Shown: positions 56,032-64,000 of the stretch, piece by piece
Layout: the number at the start of each line of letters is the position of its first letter
Numbering within the stretch: the first letter of the stretch is position 1
Origin: Paenibacillus gorillae
Lineage (GTDB): Bacteria; Bacillota; Bacilli; Paenibacillales; Paenibacillaceae
Reading direction: 5' to 3'
DNA length: 64,000 nt
NCBI RefSeq assembly: GCF_000513275.1
Contig: NZ_CBVJ010000067.1
Coordinates: forward strand, 62,001 to 126,000
Notes under the pieces: generated by a model
Databases searched by the model: none
Seen by the model: only the letters and a program-made list of their open reading frames with translations
What the model was told of the DNA's origin: nothing
Position numbers and translations under genes: made by a program

Positions 56032-56953
56032 GCGAATCAACCCCGATCCGCTTACTAAAGTAGCTCTCCAAGTCTTCACCCATCGGTGTGAACTTCTCAA
56101 TCTCCAGGCCCGCCGTGAAAAGCACCGACGATATTTTACTTGGCTGTTCCATATGGCCATACAGCTTGATCGCGCCATCCTGCATAACCTCGAAGTCAGT
56201 TGTGCCCAGTTCGTTTTGGATGACGGCTGCCGCCTTGCCTGGATCACTCACTTTGATATAAATATACTGCTGGCATTTCCCGTCCAGCTCCGCCGCCGTA
56301 AATTGCTCCAGCAGCTGACCGCGATGGATAATGCCGTAATGGCTTGCCATCAGATGCAATTCACTAAGAATATGGCTTGAGATTAATATCGTCATGCCCA
56401 GCTCACGATTTAACTGCTTGAGCAGCTCCCTCATTTCTACAACACCCATCGGATCTAACCCATTGGTCGGCTCGTCCAGAATCAAAAACTCCGGATCACC
56501 CAGCAAAGCGATAGCAAGACCTAACCGCTGCTTCATACCAAGCGAGAAATTTTTCGTTATTTTTTTGCCTGTCCCCTGCAAACCAACCTGCTCCAGCATT
56601 CTGGGAACGCACTCTTTGCCGGGAATGCCGCGCAAAATCCGGTTCGCCTCCAAGTTCTCGCTTGCCGTCATATGGGGAAATAAAGCCGGACTCTCGATAA
56701 TAGAGCCGATTCTTTTGCGAGCCTGAATCAACGCCTTCTCTTCGCTCGCCCCGAACAGTTCTATCGATCCTTTGGTCGGAAAAGCAAGCCCTGTCACTAG
56801 GCGGATCAGCGTTGATTTTCCGGCTCCATTTTGCCCAATAAACCCGTAAATCGAGCCTTTGCGGATGGATAGATTCACTTTATCCAGCGCTCTATGGCCT
56901 TTGTACGTTTTGGACAACTGATTCGTTCTTAATACATACTCCTGCATCTTCAT
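56024..56953 (-). CDS. ABC transporter ATP-binding protein (BcrA/CcmA-like)
   Basis: ATPase of 309 residues: Walker A GQNGAGKST (about 40-48), signature NFSLGMKQRLGL (about 133), Walker B FLILDEPTNGLDP (about 155), H-loop ISSHILSE. A C-terminal extension (about 220-309) is typical of drug- or lantibiotic-exporting members. The ATG at 56953 follows GGAGG at five bases. Partner permease overlaps downstream; the response-regulator gene lies 78 bases upstream. Confidence 0.93.
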   Translation of the reverse strand: MKMQEYVLRTNQLSKTYKGHRALDKVNLSIRKGSIYGFIGQNGAGKSTLIRLVTGLAFPTKGSIELFGASEEKALIQARKRIGSIIESPALFPHMTASENLEANRILRGIPGKECVPRMLEQVGLQGTGKKITKNFSLGMKQRLGLAIALLGDPEFLILDEPTNGLDPMGVVEMRELLKQLNRELGMTILISSHILSELHLMASHYGIIHRGQLLEQFTAAELDGKCQQYIYIKVSDPGKAAAVIQNELGTTDFEVMQDGAIKLYGHMEQPSKISSVLFTAGLEIEKFTPMGEDLESYFSKRIGVDSHV

Positions 56954-57030
56954 CTTGGCCTCCTTTATGTGATGGACCAAGTATAGAAACAAAAACATAA
57001 GAGGAACTAAAGCCAATACTTAAGAATGTA

Positions 57031-57723
57031 TTAAGGCTTTAATCGATACCCCATCCCCCATACGGTCTCAATAAATTCGCTTCCCGGAGCCGCCTTGGCC
57101 AGCTTGCTGCGCAAGTTGCTCATATGGACGTTGATTATGTTGTCATCACCGTAAAATGACTCTTTCCAAACTCTTTCGTACAGATTAGACTTCGTAAACA
57201 CCTTTTTTGGTGCTGATAAAAGCAATGAGAGTATTTCAAACTCTCTTGCGGTGAGCGTCAATTCCGTCCCAGCTGCAGTAACCGACATGGTGTCCCGATC
57301 TAGCACAAGCTCCTTATGCGTTAGCACATTAGGCACAGACGGCTGCGCTATTCGGGCATACATGCGAAGCTGGGAATCGATTCGCGCGGAAACCTCCTCG
57401 ACATCGAATGGTTTTGTAATGAAATCATCCGCTCCCCCGCGCAGAGCAGAAACTTTGGTACTTGGCTCACCCTTGGCCGAAATGACAATAACGGGCATAT
57501 CATCGCGTCTGTCGATACGATTGAGAAGCTCTTCGCCTGTCATGCCTGGCAGCATCAGATCGAGGAGCAGCATGCTCCATTGGCGCTGTTCCAGATAGAG
57601 CAGCGCTTCCGTTCCGGAGTATGCGGGCTGTGCGATATAGCCGCTTTTCTTAATAATGCTGCACAGCAGGCGGCTAATGTCATTATCGTCCTCGGCAACG
57701 AGAATATGTATCGGATTATTCAT
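57031..57723 (-). CDS. OmpR-family response regulator
   Basis: Regulator of 230 residues. The receiver domain has VAEDDND (9-15), phospho-acceptor D55 (LLLDLMLPG) and Lys in DFITKPFD; the C-terminal winged helix runs about 130-230 (LTAREFEILSLLLSAPKKVF and VHMSNLRSKL). AAAGGAG precedes the ATG at 57723. First gene of the four-gene unit and probably its activator, on signal from the kinase at 54334. Confidence 0.93.
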   Translation of the reverse strand: MNNPIHILVAEDDNDISRLLCSIIKKSGYIAQPAYSGTEALLYLEQRQWSMLLLDLMLPGMTGEELLNRIDRRDDMPVIVISAKGEPSTKVSALRGGADDFITKPFDVEEVSARIDSQLRMYARIAQPSVPNVLTHKELVLDRDTMSVTAAGTELTLTAREFEILSLLLSAPKKVFTKSNLYERVWKESFYGDDNIINVHMSNLRSKLAKAAPGSEFIETVWGMGYRLKP

Positions 57724-57796
57724 TGCTTCTCCTTTGTGGTCCCCTACGTTCATAAGTAACAGTATAGAATAAAATGTTAAAACCAGCATCTAGGAA

Positions 57797-57847
57797 TTGA
57801 CATACACGCAGTCCCGCTGATATATTGTGCATATACAACATACACAA
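57797..57847 (+). promoter_or_regulatory. Promoter with overlapping operator of the GntR/ABC unit
   Basis: TTGACA (57797-57802), an 18-base spacer and TATATT (57821-57826). A dyad starting TTGTG (57825) and ending CACAA (57847) covers the -10 and start point, a layout expected for repression by the YtrA-type GntR protein encoded at the end of the operon. Confidence 0.65.
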
Positions 57848-57869
57848 TTTTTGAATCGGAGGGAATCAT

Positions 57870-58723
57870 ATGCTGGCATTGGATGTTAGGAATCTCAATA
57901 AAAAGTATGAGCACTTTCAGTTGAAAGACGTTTCTTTTCAGCTGGAGAAGGGCTTTATTATGGGATTTATCGGGGCCAACGGCGCTGGAAAAACGACGAC
58001 GATTAAGTCCATATTGAATTTGAACCGCATTGACAGCGGTGAAATCTACATTCTGGGCAAAGCGATGCATACCCATGAGCTCGAATTAAAGCAGGAAATC
58101 GGCTCCGCATTTGGAGACATCAGCTTCTATACGCGTAATAAAATCAAAACGTTAACGAATGTCATCAAGACGTTTTATCAGCATTGGAATGATGAGACGT
58201 ACTACAGCTATTTAAAAAATTCAACCTGAACGAAAACAAAAAAATAGCGGAATTATCAACCGGTATGAAAGTGAAATACCGTCTGGCCCTCGCCTTGTCG
58301 TACGGAGCGAAGCTGCTGATTTTGGATGAGCCAACAAGCGGACTTGATCCCGTTGCAAGAGATAATCTGCTTGATATTTTTCAGGAGCTGGTGAAAGACG
58401 GAGAAATCAGCATTCTGTTCTCCACGCATATTACATCCGATTTGGAGAAATGTGCAGATTATATTACCTACATCGACAACGGACAAATTATTAACAGCGC
58501 CGATAAGGAAGAATTTATTGGGGCCTACCGGCTGGTGAACGGGAGAACGGAGCAGTTGAATTTGATCAAAGACGTGTTAATTTCCTATAAAAAGAATTCA
58601 TTTGGCTTTACAGGCTTGATTCATACCCAGGATCTCGACCCCATGCTGGATATCAAATCAACCATGCCGAATCTGGAGGAAATTATGATCTATGTCTCGA
58701 AAAAGGAGGAAGACCGTGTATAA
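57870..58723 (+). pseudogene. ABC transporter ATP-binding protein, frameshifted
   Basis: A 284-residue ATPase if repaired. The first part has Walker A GANGAGKTTT; the second has signature LSTGMKVKYRLALAL, Walker B LLILDEPTSGLDP and H-loop FSTHITSD. Between them a run of six A (58214-58219) shifts the frame and leads to a stop at 58227. Seven A would restore LKKFNLNENKKIAELSTGM. GGAGGG precedes the ATG. It overlaps the permease start. The same family is found next to YtrA-type GntR regulators. Broken as given; a sequencing error in the A-run is possible. Confidence 0.85.
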
Positions 58724-59369
58724 CCTATTAATGAAAGAATTAAAGCTTGGCGTGAATCCGTTCTTTTATTTAATGCCCTTTCTAACAGGCGCTTTAATGC
58801 TGATTCCCGGATGGTTGTATTTCATCGTCCTCCTCTACTTTTGCTTTCTTACAATACCGAATATGTTCGCCGGATATAAGACGCAGAATGATTTGATCTT
58901 TACCAACATGCTCCCTGTATTCAAAAAAGACATGGTAAAAGCAAAGGTATCCGTTATTGTCATTCTGGAACTTATGCATATCGTGATTGCCATGATCTAC
59001 GGCATGATTAGCCTTCGGTTATATCCGAATTTGATCTATTATTTCTACGGACCATCCCTAGGTTTCTGGGGATTATGCTTCGTCATGCTTGCGCTATTCA
59101 ACCTGTTTTTCATACCCATTTACTATAAAACAGCCTATAAATACGGCACAGCAACGTTTGCCGGGACAACAGCCGCTATTCTGTTCGCAGGAGGCGCAGA
59201 ATGGCTGGGCATACAGAATTCGACCTTGTTTAATCTGTTCAAAAGAACGGCATCGGATCATTTCACCACCCACCTGTTCATCCTGATTGCTGGCATCGCT
59301 ATATTTGCGCTATTTACGATAATCGCTTATTATATTGCCATTAAACGGTTTGAGAAAGTGGAAACATAA
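58716..59369 (+). CDS. ABC-2 type membrane permease of the GntR/ABC unit
   Basis: Membrane protein of 217 residues with about six segments (FYLMPFLTGALMLIPGWLYF onward). It begins with GTG at 58716, six bases after AAGGAGG, and overlaps the ATPase stop by eight bases. The ATG at 58692 lies before that ribosome site and is unlikely. It should pair with the frameshifted ATPase; if that is truly inactive, this permease has no partner. Confidence 0.88.
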   Translation: MYNLLMKELKLGVNPFFYLMPFLTGALMLIPGWLYFIVLLYFCFLTIPNMFAGYKTQNDLIFTNMLPVFKKDMVKAKVSVIVILELMHIVIAMIYGMISLRLYPNLIYYFYGPSLGFWGLCFVMLALFNLFFIPIYYKTAYKYGTATFAGTTAAILFAGGAEWLGIQNSTLFNLFKRTASDHFTTHLFILIAGIAIFALFTIIAYYIAIKRFEKVET

Positions 59370-59735
59370 TGAACATTGCCATTTCGAACACCTCTGATAA
59401 ACCGATCTATCAACAGCTTTTCGAACAGATTAGTGCGCAGATTCTCAAGGGTGAGCTTGGCAGCGGTTACAGCCTGCCGCCCATAAGGCAAGCAGCTACA
59501 GAGCTTCGCGTTAGCATCATTACGGTCAAAAAAAGCATGGGAAGAACTCGAACGGCTTGGCCTAATCTATACCATAACCGGCAAGGGATGTTTTGTAGCC
59601 GAGCTCTCCCCGGATGAGATGCTTCAAAGACGCAAAGAAATGATTTTGAATCAGATGACGATTGATATTTCCTATTACAAATCATTTGGTTTCTCGCTTG
59701 AAGAAATTATTGAGCTATTGAAGGAAGTATATTGA
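59369..59735 (+). pseudogene. GntR-family (YtrA type) regulator, frameshifted
   Basis: A 121-residue short GntR regulator if repaired, starting MNIAISNTSDKPIYQQLFEQ with helix-turn-helix region LPPIRQAATELRVSIITVKK (35-54). A run of seven A at 59528-59534 shifts the frame; with six A the protein continues AWEELERLGLIYTITGKGCF and ends at TGA 59733-59735. The ATG overlaps the permease stop by one base. YtrA-type genes usually come first in such operons; here it is last. Loss would derepress the operon. Confidence 0.85.
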
Positions 59736-59761
59736 AGTTCAGTCACGTCCCAATGCCTTAT

Positions 59762-59809
59762 ACAACAAAGAAACGTTACCGCATGATGCGATAACGTTTC
59801 TTTGTTGTA
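59762..59809. terminator. Bidirectional terminator
   Basis: A 17 bp stem, ACAACAAAGAAACGTTA and its complement, with a loop holding a smaller GCAT/ATGC stem, between the rightward GntR gene and the leftward MFS gene. Confidence 0.93.
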
Positions 59810-59826
59810 TGGAAGAGATTTAATAA

Positions 59827-60981
59827 TTAAGAGCCTGCTTGCACTTCAGTCTTGCGACCCGTAATAAGCAGCTGCACACCGATCATCACGATGACTATGA
59901 CGAGCATCGCGATAAGCGCAGCGACGAAGCTTCCGCTGTTGTCATAGATGACGCCGATCATGAGCGGCCCCATCGAGCCTATGATATAACCGCCAAACTG
60001 AGATAACGCAGACCATGTCCCTGCTTCCTCTGAAGTACTCGTCTCCACAATCGGCAGCATAAGCGCCAGAGGAAACAGTCCTCCTGCTCCGATTCCCAGA
60101 GCGATTACAGCTGGGAGCATTGGCAGCTTGAGCAATAGCATAACGATCCCTATTAACTCAAACACGCTGCAAAGGACTAGAAAAAATCTTCGTTTACCGA
60201 ATTTGGAGACAAGACCAGGAACAATCAGCGACACCGGAATTTGAATCAGGGTAAACACGGTAAGCAGCATAGCCGCGCTTGACGGGCTGTACCCGAAATT
60301 ATGAGCGATCGGTGAAATCCAAGCAGTAATGGAATAAAACATACTAGCCATCAATCCGAAAAACAGCGTTAACAGTAATGCTCTTTTGTTACGAAATGGA
60401 AGCTTGGAACTTGCTAAGCGCGCACTATTGCCTTTCTTTTTAAGAAAAGTCGACCACACAATAAGAGCAATTACACCTAGAACAGCCCAGCATGATAAAG
60501 TTAACGTTAAGTTATGGCTGGTTCGATTATATAACGGAATCGCAGAGGCCGATGCCAATGCGGCTCCTACAGTCATGGATGCCGAATAGATGCTTACGAT
60601 TCCGGGCTTTGTAGGGAAATACTTTTTAATAAAACCTGACAGCAGCGGTCCGGCCAAGCTGATTCCGATACCGCCGATAAGCGCCGTAAGAACCAATACC
60701 GAGATGGAACCAACCGTTCCGCGCAGCGCCGTTGCCCCGGTAATGAGCAATAAAGCGATAAAAATCGTACGCTCCAGACCAAATCGGTCCCGCAGCACCG
60801 TAGTCATCGGAGCAAATATGCCCATGCATAGTACAGGCAATGTAGTCATCAGACTTGCTGTTAATGCGCTCATACCCAGATCATCTTGTAACGTACCCAG
60901 CAAAGGGGCAACGGATGTAATAATCGGCCTTAGGTTTAATGCCGCAATGAATATAGCGAGCAATAGATAAAATTTCTTCAT
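59827..60981 (-). CDS. MFS transporter, CynX/NimT family
   Basis: Twelve-segment transporter of 384 residues. MKKFYLLLAIFIAALNLRP with the conserved LRPxxTSVAPLL (16-28) is characteristic of the CynX/NimT group, which moves cyanate or nitroimidazole-like compounds. GAAGGCG precedes the ATG. It is divergent from a LysR regulator with a palindromic operator in the gap. The substrate is not known. Confidence 0.9.
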   Translation of the reverse strand: MKKFYLLLAIFIAALNLRPIITSVAPLLGTLQDDLGMSALTASLMTTLPVLCMGIFAPMTTVLRDRFGLERTIFIALLLITGATALRGTVGSISVLVLTALIGGIGISLAGPLLSGFIKKYFPTKPGIVSIYSASMTVGAALASASAIPLYNRTSHNLTLTLSCWAVLGVIALIVWSTFLKKKGNSARLASSKLPFRNKRALLLTLFFGLMASMFYSITAWISPIAHNFGYSPSSAAMLLTVFTLIQIPVSLIVPGLVSKFGKRRFFLVLCSVFELIGIVMLLLKLPMLPAVIALGIGAGGLFPLALMLPIVETSTSEEAGTWSALSQFGGYIIGSMGPLMIGVIYDNSGSFVAALIAMLVIVIVMIGVQLLITGRKTEVQAGS

Positions 60982-61071
60982 TCGTGATGCGCCTTCTTTC
61001 TGATCTGTATCTTACAGTCTCAATTATATGGGGTCATACTTCATTGTACAATCCTATAATTTATATTATTA

Positions 61072-61090
61072 TGATAGTAAAATACTATCA
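61072..61090. promoter_or_regulatory. LysR-type operator
   Basis: TGATAGTAAAATACTATCA, a dyad of eight-base arms around three bases, 17 bases before the LysR start and about 90 bases from the divergent MFS start. Confidence 0.75.
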
Positions 61091-61106
61091 ATAAAGAAGG
61101 CGACAA

Positions 61107-62003
61107 ATGGATACTCGGAATATCAAATATTTTATAGCCGTTTATGAACATCTTCATTTCACGAAAGCGGCCGAAGAACTCGGCATTTCTCAGCCTACTT
61201 TAAGTCAGCAAATTCGCATAATTGAGGCGGAGTTTGGCACGCCGCTTTTTGACCGTATCGGGAAAAAGGTTGTCGCAACCGAAGCCGGCCACCTCCTTCG
61301 TCAGTATGGAGAAAAAATGCTCCAAGCCGAACGTGATGCTAAGAGTGCCATAAAAGAACTTCTGTCCGGAGACCGGGGTACCGTGCGGCTGGCCGTACTC
61401 CCTTCCGATTTGGATTTTCAGCTCGTTCCGCTATTCGTGCAATTTAAGTCGAAGTACCCGGGCACGCAGCTTCAGGTTTTCTCTACAATCCATGTGCAAG
61501 ATGAGGTGCTTAATCACCGGGTCGATATGGGAATCGGCATGAAAGGTCCCGTTGATAAAAAACTAGTCCAAATCCCGCTTGGATCGGAGCCTTATCATCT
61601 ATTCGTCAACTCGGCCAGCGAGCTCGCTGCCAGAACAGACATTACACTGGAAGAGCTGGTTAAGCATTCGATCGTTATGTATCCTAAGGGCTATTTGGGC
61701 CGTGATCTGGTCGATGAAGTGTTTCATAACGAAGGACTTGAATTACAGACCGCTATGGAGACCAGCTCAGCCACTTCTCTGCTGCAATTAGTTTCTGCAG
61801 GTGTAGGGGCTACGATTCAACCGAAAGGCTTGCTGAGCCAATTTCCAGTACGGCCGGACATTACTTCCATACCCATTACAGGACCAACCCCTGTTCGCCA
61901 CCTTGAGCTCATCTATGACGCAGACCGGTTCATTGGCAGCTCGCAGCGGCAATTAACGAATTGGCTGATGGATTTCTTCAACAATCGTTTTCTGAATCCG
62001 TAA
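61107..62003 (+). CDS. LysR-family regulator (CynR-like)
   Basis: Regulator of 298 residues: helix-turn-helix LHFTKAAEELGISQPTLSQQ (15-34), linker helix, and an effector domain (about 90-295). The N-terminal MDTRNIKYFIAVYEHLHF matches the CynR/YwqM type. Its position divergent from a CynX-like transporter and the shared operator make it the likely controller. GAAGGCG precedes the ATG. Confidence 0.93.
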   Translation: MDTRNIKYFIAVYEHLHFTKAAEELGISQPTLSQQIRIIEAEFGTPLFDRIGKKVVATEAGHLLRQYGEKMLQAERDAKSAIKELLSGDRGTVRLAVLPSDLDFQLVPLFVQFKSKYPGTQLQVFSTIHVQDEVLNHRVDMGIGMKGPVDKKLVQIPLGSEPYHLFVNSASELAARTDITLEELVKHSIVMYPKGYLGRDLVDEVFHNEGLELQTAMETSSATSLLQLVSAGVGATIQPKGLLSQFPVRPDITSIPITGPTPVRHLELIYDADRFIGSSQRQLTNWLMDFFNNRFLNP

Positions 62004-62090
62004 CCGGACGCTGAAATGTTAGCAACATGATGGCTTGCTCCTCCGCATATGTTAATTAGGACGATCCTATTCATATAAGGAGGTAAGAGC

Positions 62091-63419
62091 GTGAAAGATA
62101 AGAGCGAAATCCCGGCAGTCCTTCATTCGCAGACGGTTGGCGAACGGGGTCCTGTACTGGAGCAGGACAATATTTTACATGAGACACTGGAGACTTTTGT
62201 ACATAGCAAAATCATCGAGAGACCCGTGCATGTCAAAGGGTTTGGCGCATTCGGCTACTTCGAAACCGTGAATAGTATGAGCGCACATACGAAGCTATGC
62301 TTTCTGCAGCAGCCAGGCCAACAGGTGCCCGTTACGGTAAGATTCTCTCTTGCCGTCAGCAACAAGGGAACTCCGGACACTTCACGGAATGTACGCGGAT
62401 TCTCCACAAAATTTTATACCGATCACGGTGTCTTTGATCTGCTATGCAATCATATCCCTGTGTTTCTCGTTCGGGATGCGATCCGCTTCCCGGAATCGAT
62501 TAAAGCCTTTCTGCCTTCACCAGTCAATAATCTGATCGATCCGGAACGATTCTGGAGCTTTATTGCCAGAGCCCCGGAAGCCACGAATTTCCTTGTACGG
62601 CTGTACTCGGATGCAGGAACGGTCAAGAGTCTCCGGCATATTCCCGGGCACGGCGTCAACACCTATGTCTGGATTAATGAAAATGGTCACCGCACTTATG
62701 TGAAGTATCACTGGTATCCGCTTGAAGGTATCCAGTACATTGATAGCCAAGAAGCATCAAAATTAGCTGGCGAAAACCCGGATTACTCCGGCCAGGATCT
62801 CTATGATCATCTGGCTTCGGGGAAAACGGTTGAATACGGCTTATACGTGCAGCTTATGAACCCACAAGACGAAGTTAATCTGCCCTTTGATCCGCTTGAC
62901 GATACGAAGGTTTGGGATGAGAAGCAGTATCCATACATGCCGGTTGGACGACTCGTATTGAATCGCAACCCGGACAATTTTATGGAACAGGTCGAGAAGC
63001 TCGCCTTCTCACCTTCCAATCTGCTGGAAGGCGCCGAGCTATCCGACGATAAAATGCTGCAAGGACGAGCGAATATCTATTGGGATTCGCAGCGGCGGCG
63101 GATAGGCCCTGACTTCCGCAGCGTTCCGATCAATCATCAGCAGGATTGGACACCTGATTCCCTGGTGACCAGCGGTTCTGGGCGGTATGTCGAAGGCCAC
63201 CTCGTCCGGTCCGAATTGTTCAAGACGGATGATTTTTCGCAAGCAGGCGAGTATTATCAAGAGCTGCCAGCCGTACAGCAGGAACATCTTGTTGCCAATC
63301 TTGCTGCCGATCTGCGCGGCGTTTCACAAGAAACGCAGAACATTGTGCTGAGTTACCTTAGCCGGGCCTCTGTGGAACTAGGCGAACAGGTTGCCGAGCA
63401 GATTCACACGAAGAAGTAA
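62091..63419 (+). CDS. Short monofunctional haem catalase
   Basis: Catalase of 442 residues; usual small-subunit catalases have about 480-500 and large ones 680-750. The distal His H47 (ERPVHVKGFG), distal Asn N120 (DLLCNHIPVF), and proximal haem-ligand Tyr Y330 (KMLQGRANIYWDSQ) are all present, so activity is expected. The proximal motif differs from the common FSYPDTQ: here it is NIYWDSQ. The usual N-terminal arm is short. It starts with GTG after AAGGAGG at six bases. It probably breaks down hydrogen peroxide in the cytoplasm or spore. Confidence 0.9.
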   Translation: MKDKSEIPAVLHSQTVGERGPVLEQDNILHETLETFVHSKIIERPVHVKGFGAFGYFETVNSMSAHTKLCFLQQPGQQVPVTVRFSLAVSNKGTPDTSRNVRGFSTKFYTDHGVFDLLCNHIPVFLVRDAIRFPESIKAFLPSPVNNLIDPERFWSFIARAPEATNFLVRLYSDAGTVKSLRHIPGHGVNTYVWINENGHRTYVKYHWYPLEGIQYIDSQEASKLAGENPDYSGQDLYDHLASGKTVEYGLYVQLMNPQDEVNLPFDPLDDTKVWDEKQYPYMPVGRLVLNRNPDNFMEQVEKLAFSPSNLLEGAELSDDKMLQGRANIYWDSQRRRIGPDFRSVPINHQQDWTPDSLVTSGSGRYVEGHLVRSELFKTDDFSQAGEYYQELPAVQQEHLVANLAADLRGVSQETQNIVLSYLSRASVELGEQVAEQIHTKK

Positions 63420-63424
63420 AAAAA

Positions 63425-63452
63425 ACGCTAAACACAGGATTGTGTTTAGCGT
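63425..63452 (+). terminator. First hairpin after the catalase gene
   Basis: Perfect 12 bp stem ACGCTAAACACA/TGTGTTTAGCGT with a four-base loop, five bases after the stop. It lacks a T-run but is directly followed by a second terminator. Confidence 0.8.
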
Positions 63453-63454
63453 AA

Positions 63455-63485
63455 GGCCGTCGAGACAGTCTCGGCGGTCTTTTTA
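63455..63485 (+). terminator. Second hairpin, terminator of the catalase gene
   Basis: CCGTCGAGAC/TCTCGGCGG stem with TCTTTTTAG behind it. Confidence 0.85.
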
Positions 63486-63628
63486 GTCTGTTCGGCACTA
63501 CATGTCGGGCGAATCGCGGAATATGTCTTGATTCTCTTGCTTTATGTTGCGCGGCTATCCCTGCGTTTATCTCCAATCACCATGGACTAACTTATGACCC
63601 CCTGCTCGCTCCTGACTCTTTCGCATCA

Positions 63629-63819
63629 CGAATCAAAATGTAAATGTGCAGGTTGTTTAGCCGTATATCGGCGATTTCTCGCATCAAAATGCAAAAGTAC
63701 ATTTTGATTGGCCGAAAAAGGGCTCTATGGCGTAAAATGGACGATTTCAACTGCACTTTTGCATTTTGAGAGCCATTTTGGGCATTTTGACGCTCATCAG
63801 CCTGCACTTTTACATTTTG
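63629..63819. repeat. Palindromic repeat family 1, copy 3
   Basis: A CAAAATGTAAATGTGCAG (63634-63651), B CAAAATGCAAAAGTACA (63685-63701), B' CTGCACTTTTGCATTTTG (63751-63768) and A' CTGCACTTTTACATTTTG (63802-63819). Spacing of the four units matches copy 1 almost exactly. Downstream of the catalase gene. Confidence 0.88.
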
Positions 63820-63941
63820 ATTCTCTATGTATCGTCTTCCTACTTAGCACAGTCAATCAGAGGTTATAAAACCATTCGATGATGCCTTTAAAAATCTCTG
63901 CCGCAAGGAAAATAATGGGTTGACATCGCCGATGACTTTAA

Positions 63942-63969
63942 ATAACATTAGTTACATAACAAATGTTAT
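63942..63969 (+). promoter_or_regulatory. Operator/promoter of the gene at the right edge
   Basis: ATAACATT (63942-63949) and AATGTTAT (63962-63969) form an inverted repeat around an inner GTTACATAAC palindrome. A TTGACA at 63920 and TAACAT at 63943 could be the -35 and -10. A MarR- or TetR-type repressor is likely. Confidence 0.6.
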
Positions 63970-63990
63970 CTAAAAAGGATGTTGAAAGCA

Positions 63991-64000
63991 ATGCCTCCTA
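63991..64000 (+). CDS. Start of a gene running out of the window
   Basis: ATG CCT CCT A at the edge, preceded by AAAAGGATG about 12 bases upstream and by the promoter/operator at 63920-63969. Only three codons are visible; the product may be the regulator that binds the dyad upstream. Confidence 0.5.

Noticed and set aside
56032-56247. Longer N-terminus for the ABC-2 permease
   Set aside because: The extra 72 residues are out-of-frame translation of the ATPase gene; the ATG at 56031 gives the family start.

Overview
The window looks like a chromosomal segment from a Paenibacillus-type member of the Bacillota (Paenibacillaceae). This is inferred from strong GGAGG ribosome binding sites, frequent TTG/GTG starts, an S-layer-homology (SLH) anchored exoprotein, YesM/YesN-type two-component systems next to sugar ABC operons that lack their own ATPase gene, and DUF5696/Yip1/NHL genes inside a sugar operon. 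No rRNA, tRNA, phage or CRISPR was seen.

Positions 1-42357 are a glycan-utilisation region made of three modules. Module A (217-11265): an SLH-anchored beta-helix exoprotein with three F5/8C and two X2 domains, a two-permease plus lipoprotein importer, and a divergent YesM/YesN pair. Module B (13469-22852): a GH101-like cytoplasmic glycosidase, an LplABC-type importer and a second YesM/YesN pair. Module C (22946-42357): a nine-gene co-oriented operon (fused 963-residue binding protein, two different permease pairs, NHL-propeller membrane protein, Yip1 protein, DUF5696 protein, CBM35 plus clan GH-D glycosidase), a separate binding lipoprotein, a LacI regulator and a divergent GH36 alpha-galactosidase. 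The enzymes point to glycans carrying alpha-galactosyl or alpha-GalNAc groups. No MsmX-like ATPase is present, so the importers presumably borrow one encoded elsewhere.

Positions 43000-64000 hold shorter housekeeping, stress and regulatory units: DUF1877 protein, sugar O-acetyltransferase, ArsR plus MFS, DJ-1/PfpI protein, a broken LysR gene, several hypotheticals, a DUF2167 protein, PAP2 phosphatase, MarR plus NAD(P)-binding protein with twin operators, a response regulator/ABC/kinase unit, a GntR/ABC unit with two broken genes, a CynX-like MFS with divergent LysR, a short catalase, and the start of another gene at the right edge.

The intergenic DNA is unusual. There are three copies of a ~190 bp nested palindrome, and two copies of a second ~125 bp palindrome whose arms co-vary. 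An IS110-family element sits inside one copy of the second palindrome, with a candidate bridge-RNA region. There is a ~168 bp MITE-like element between CTAG sites. Three genes are each broken by a one-base change in a poly-A run, which may be real mutation or assembly error.
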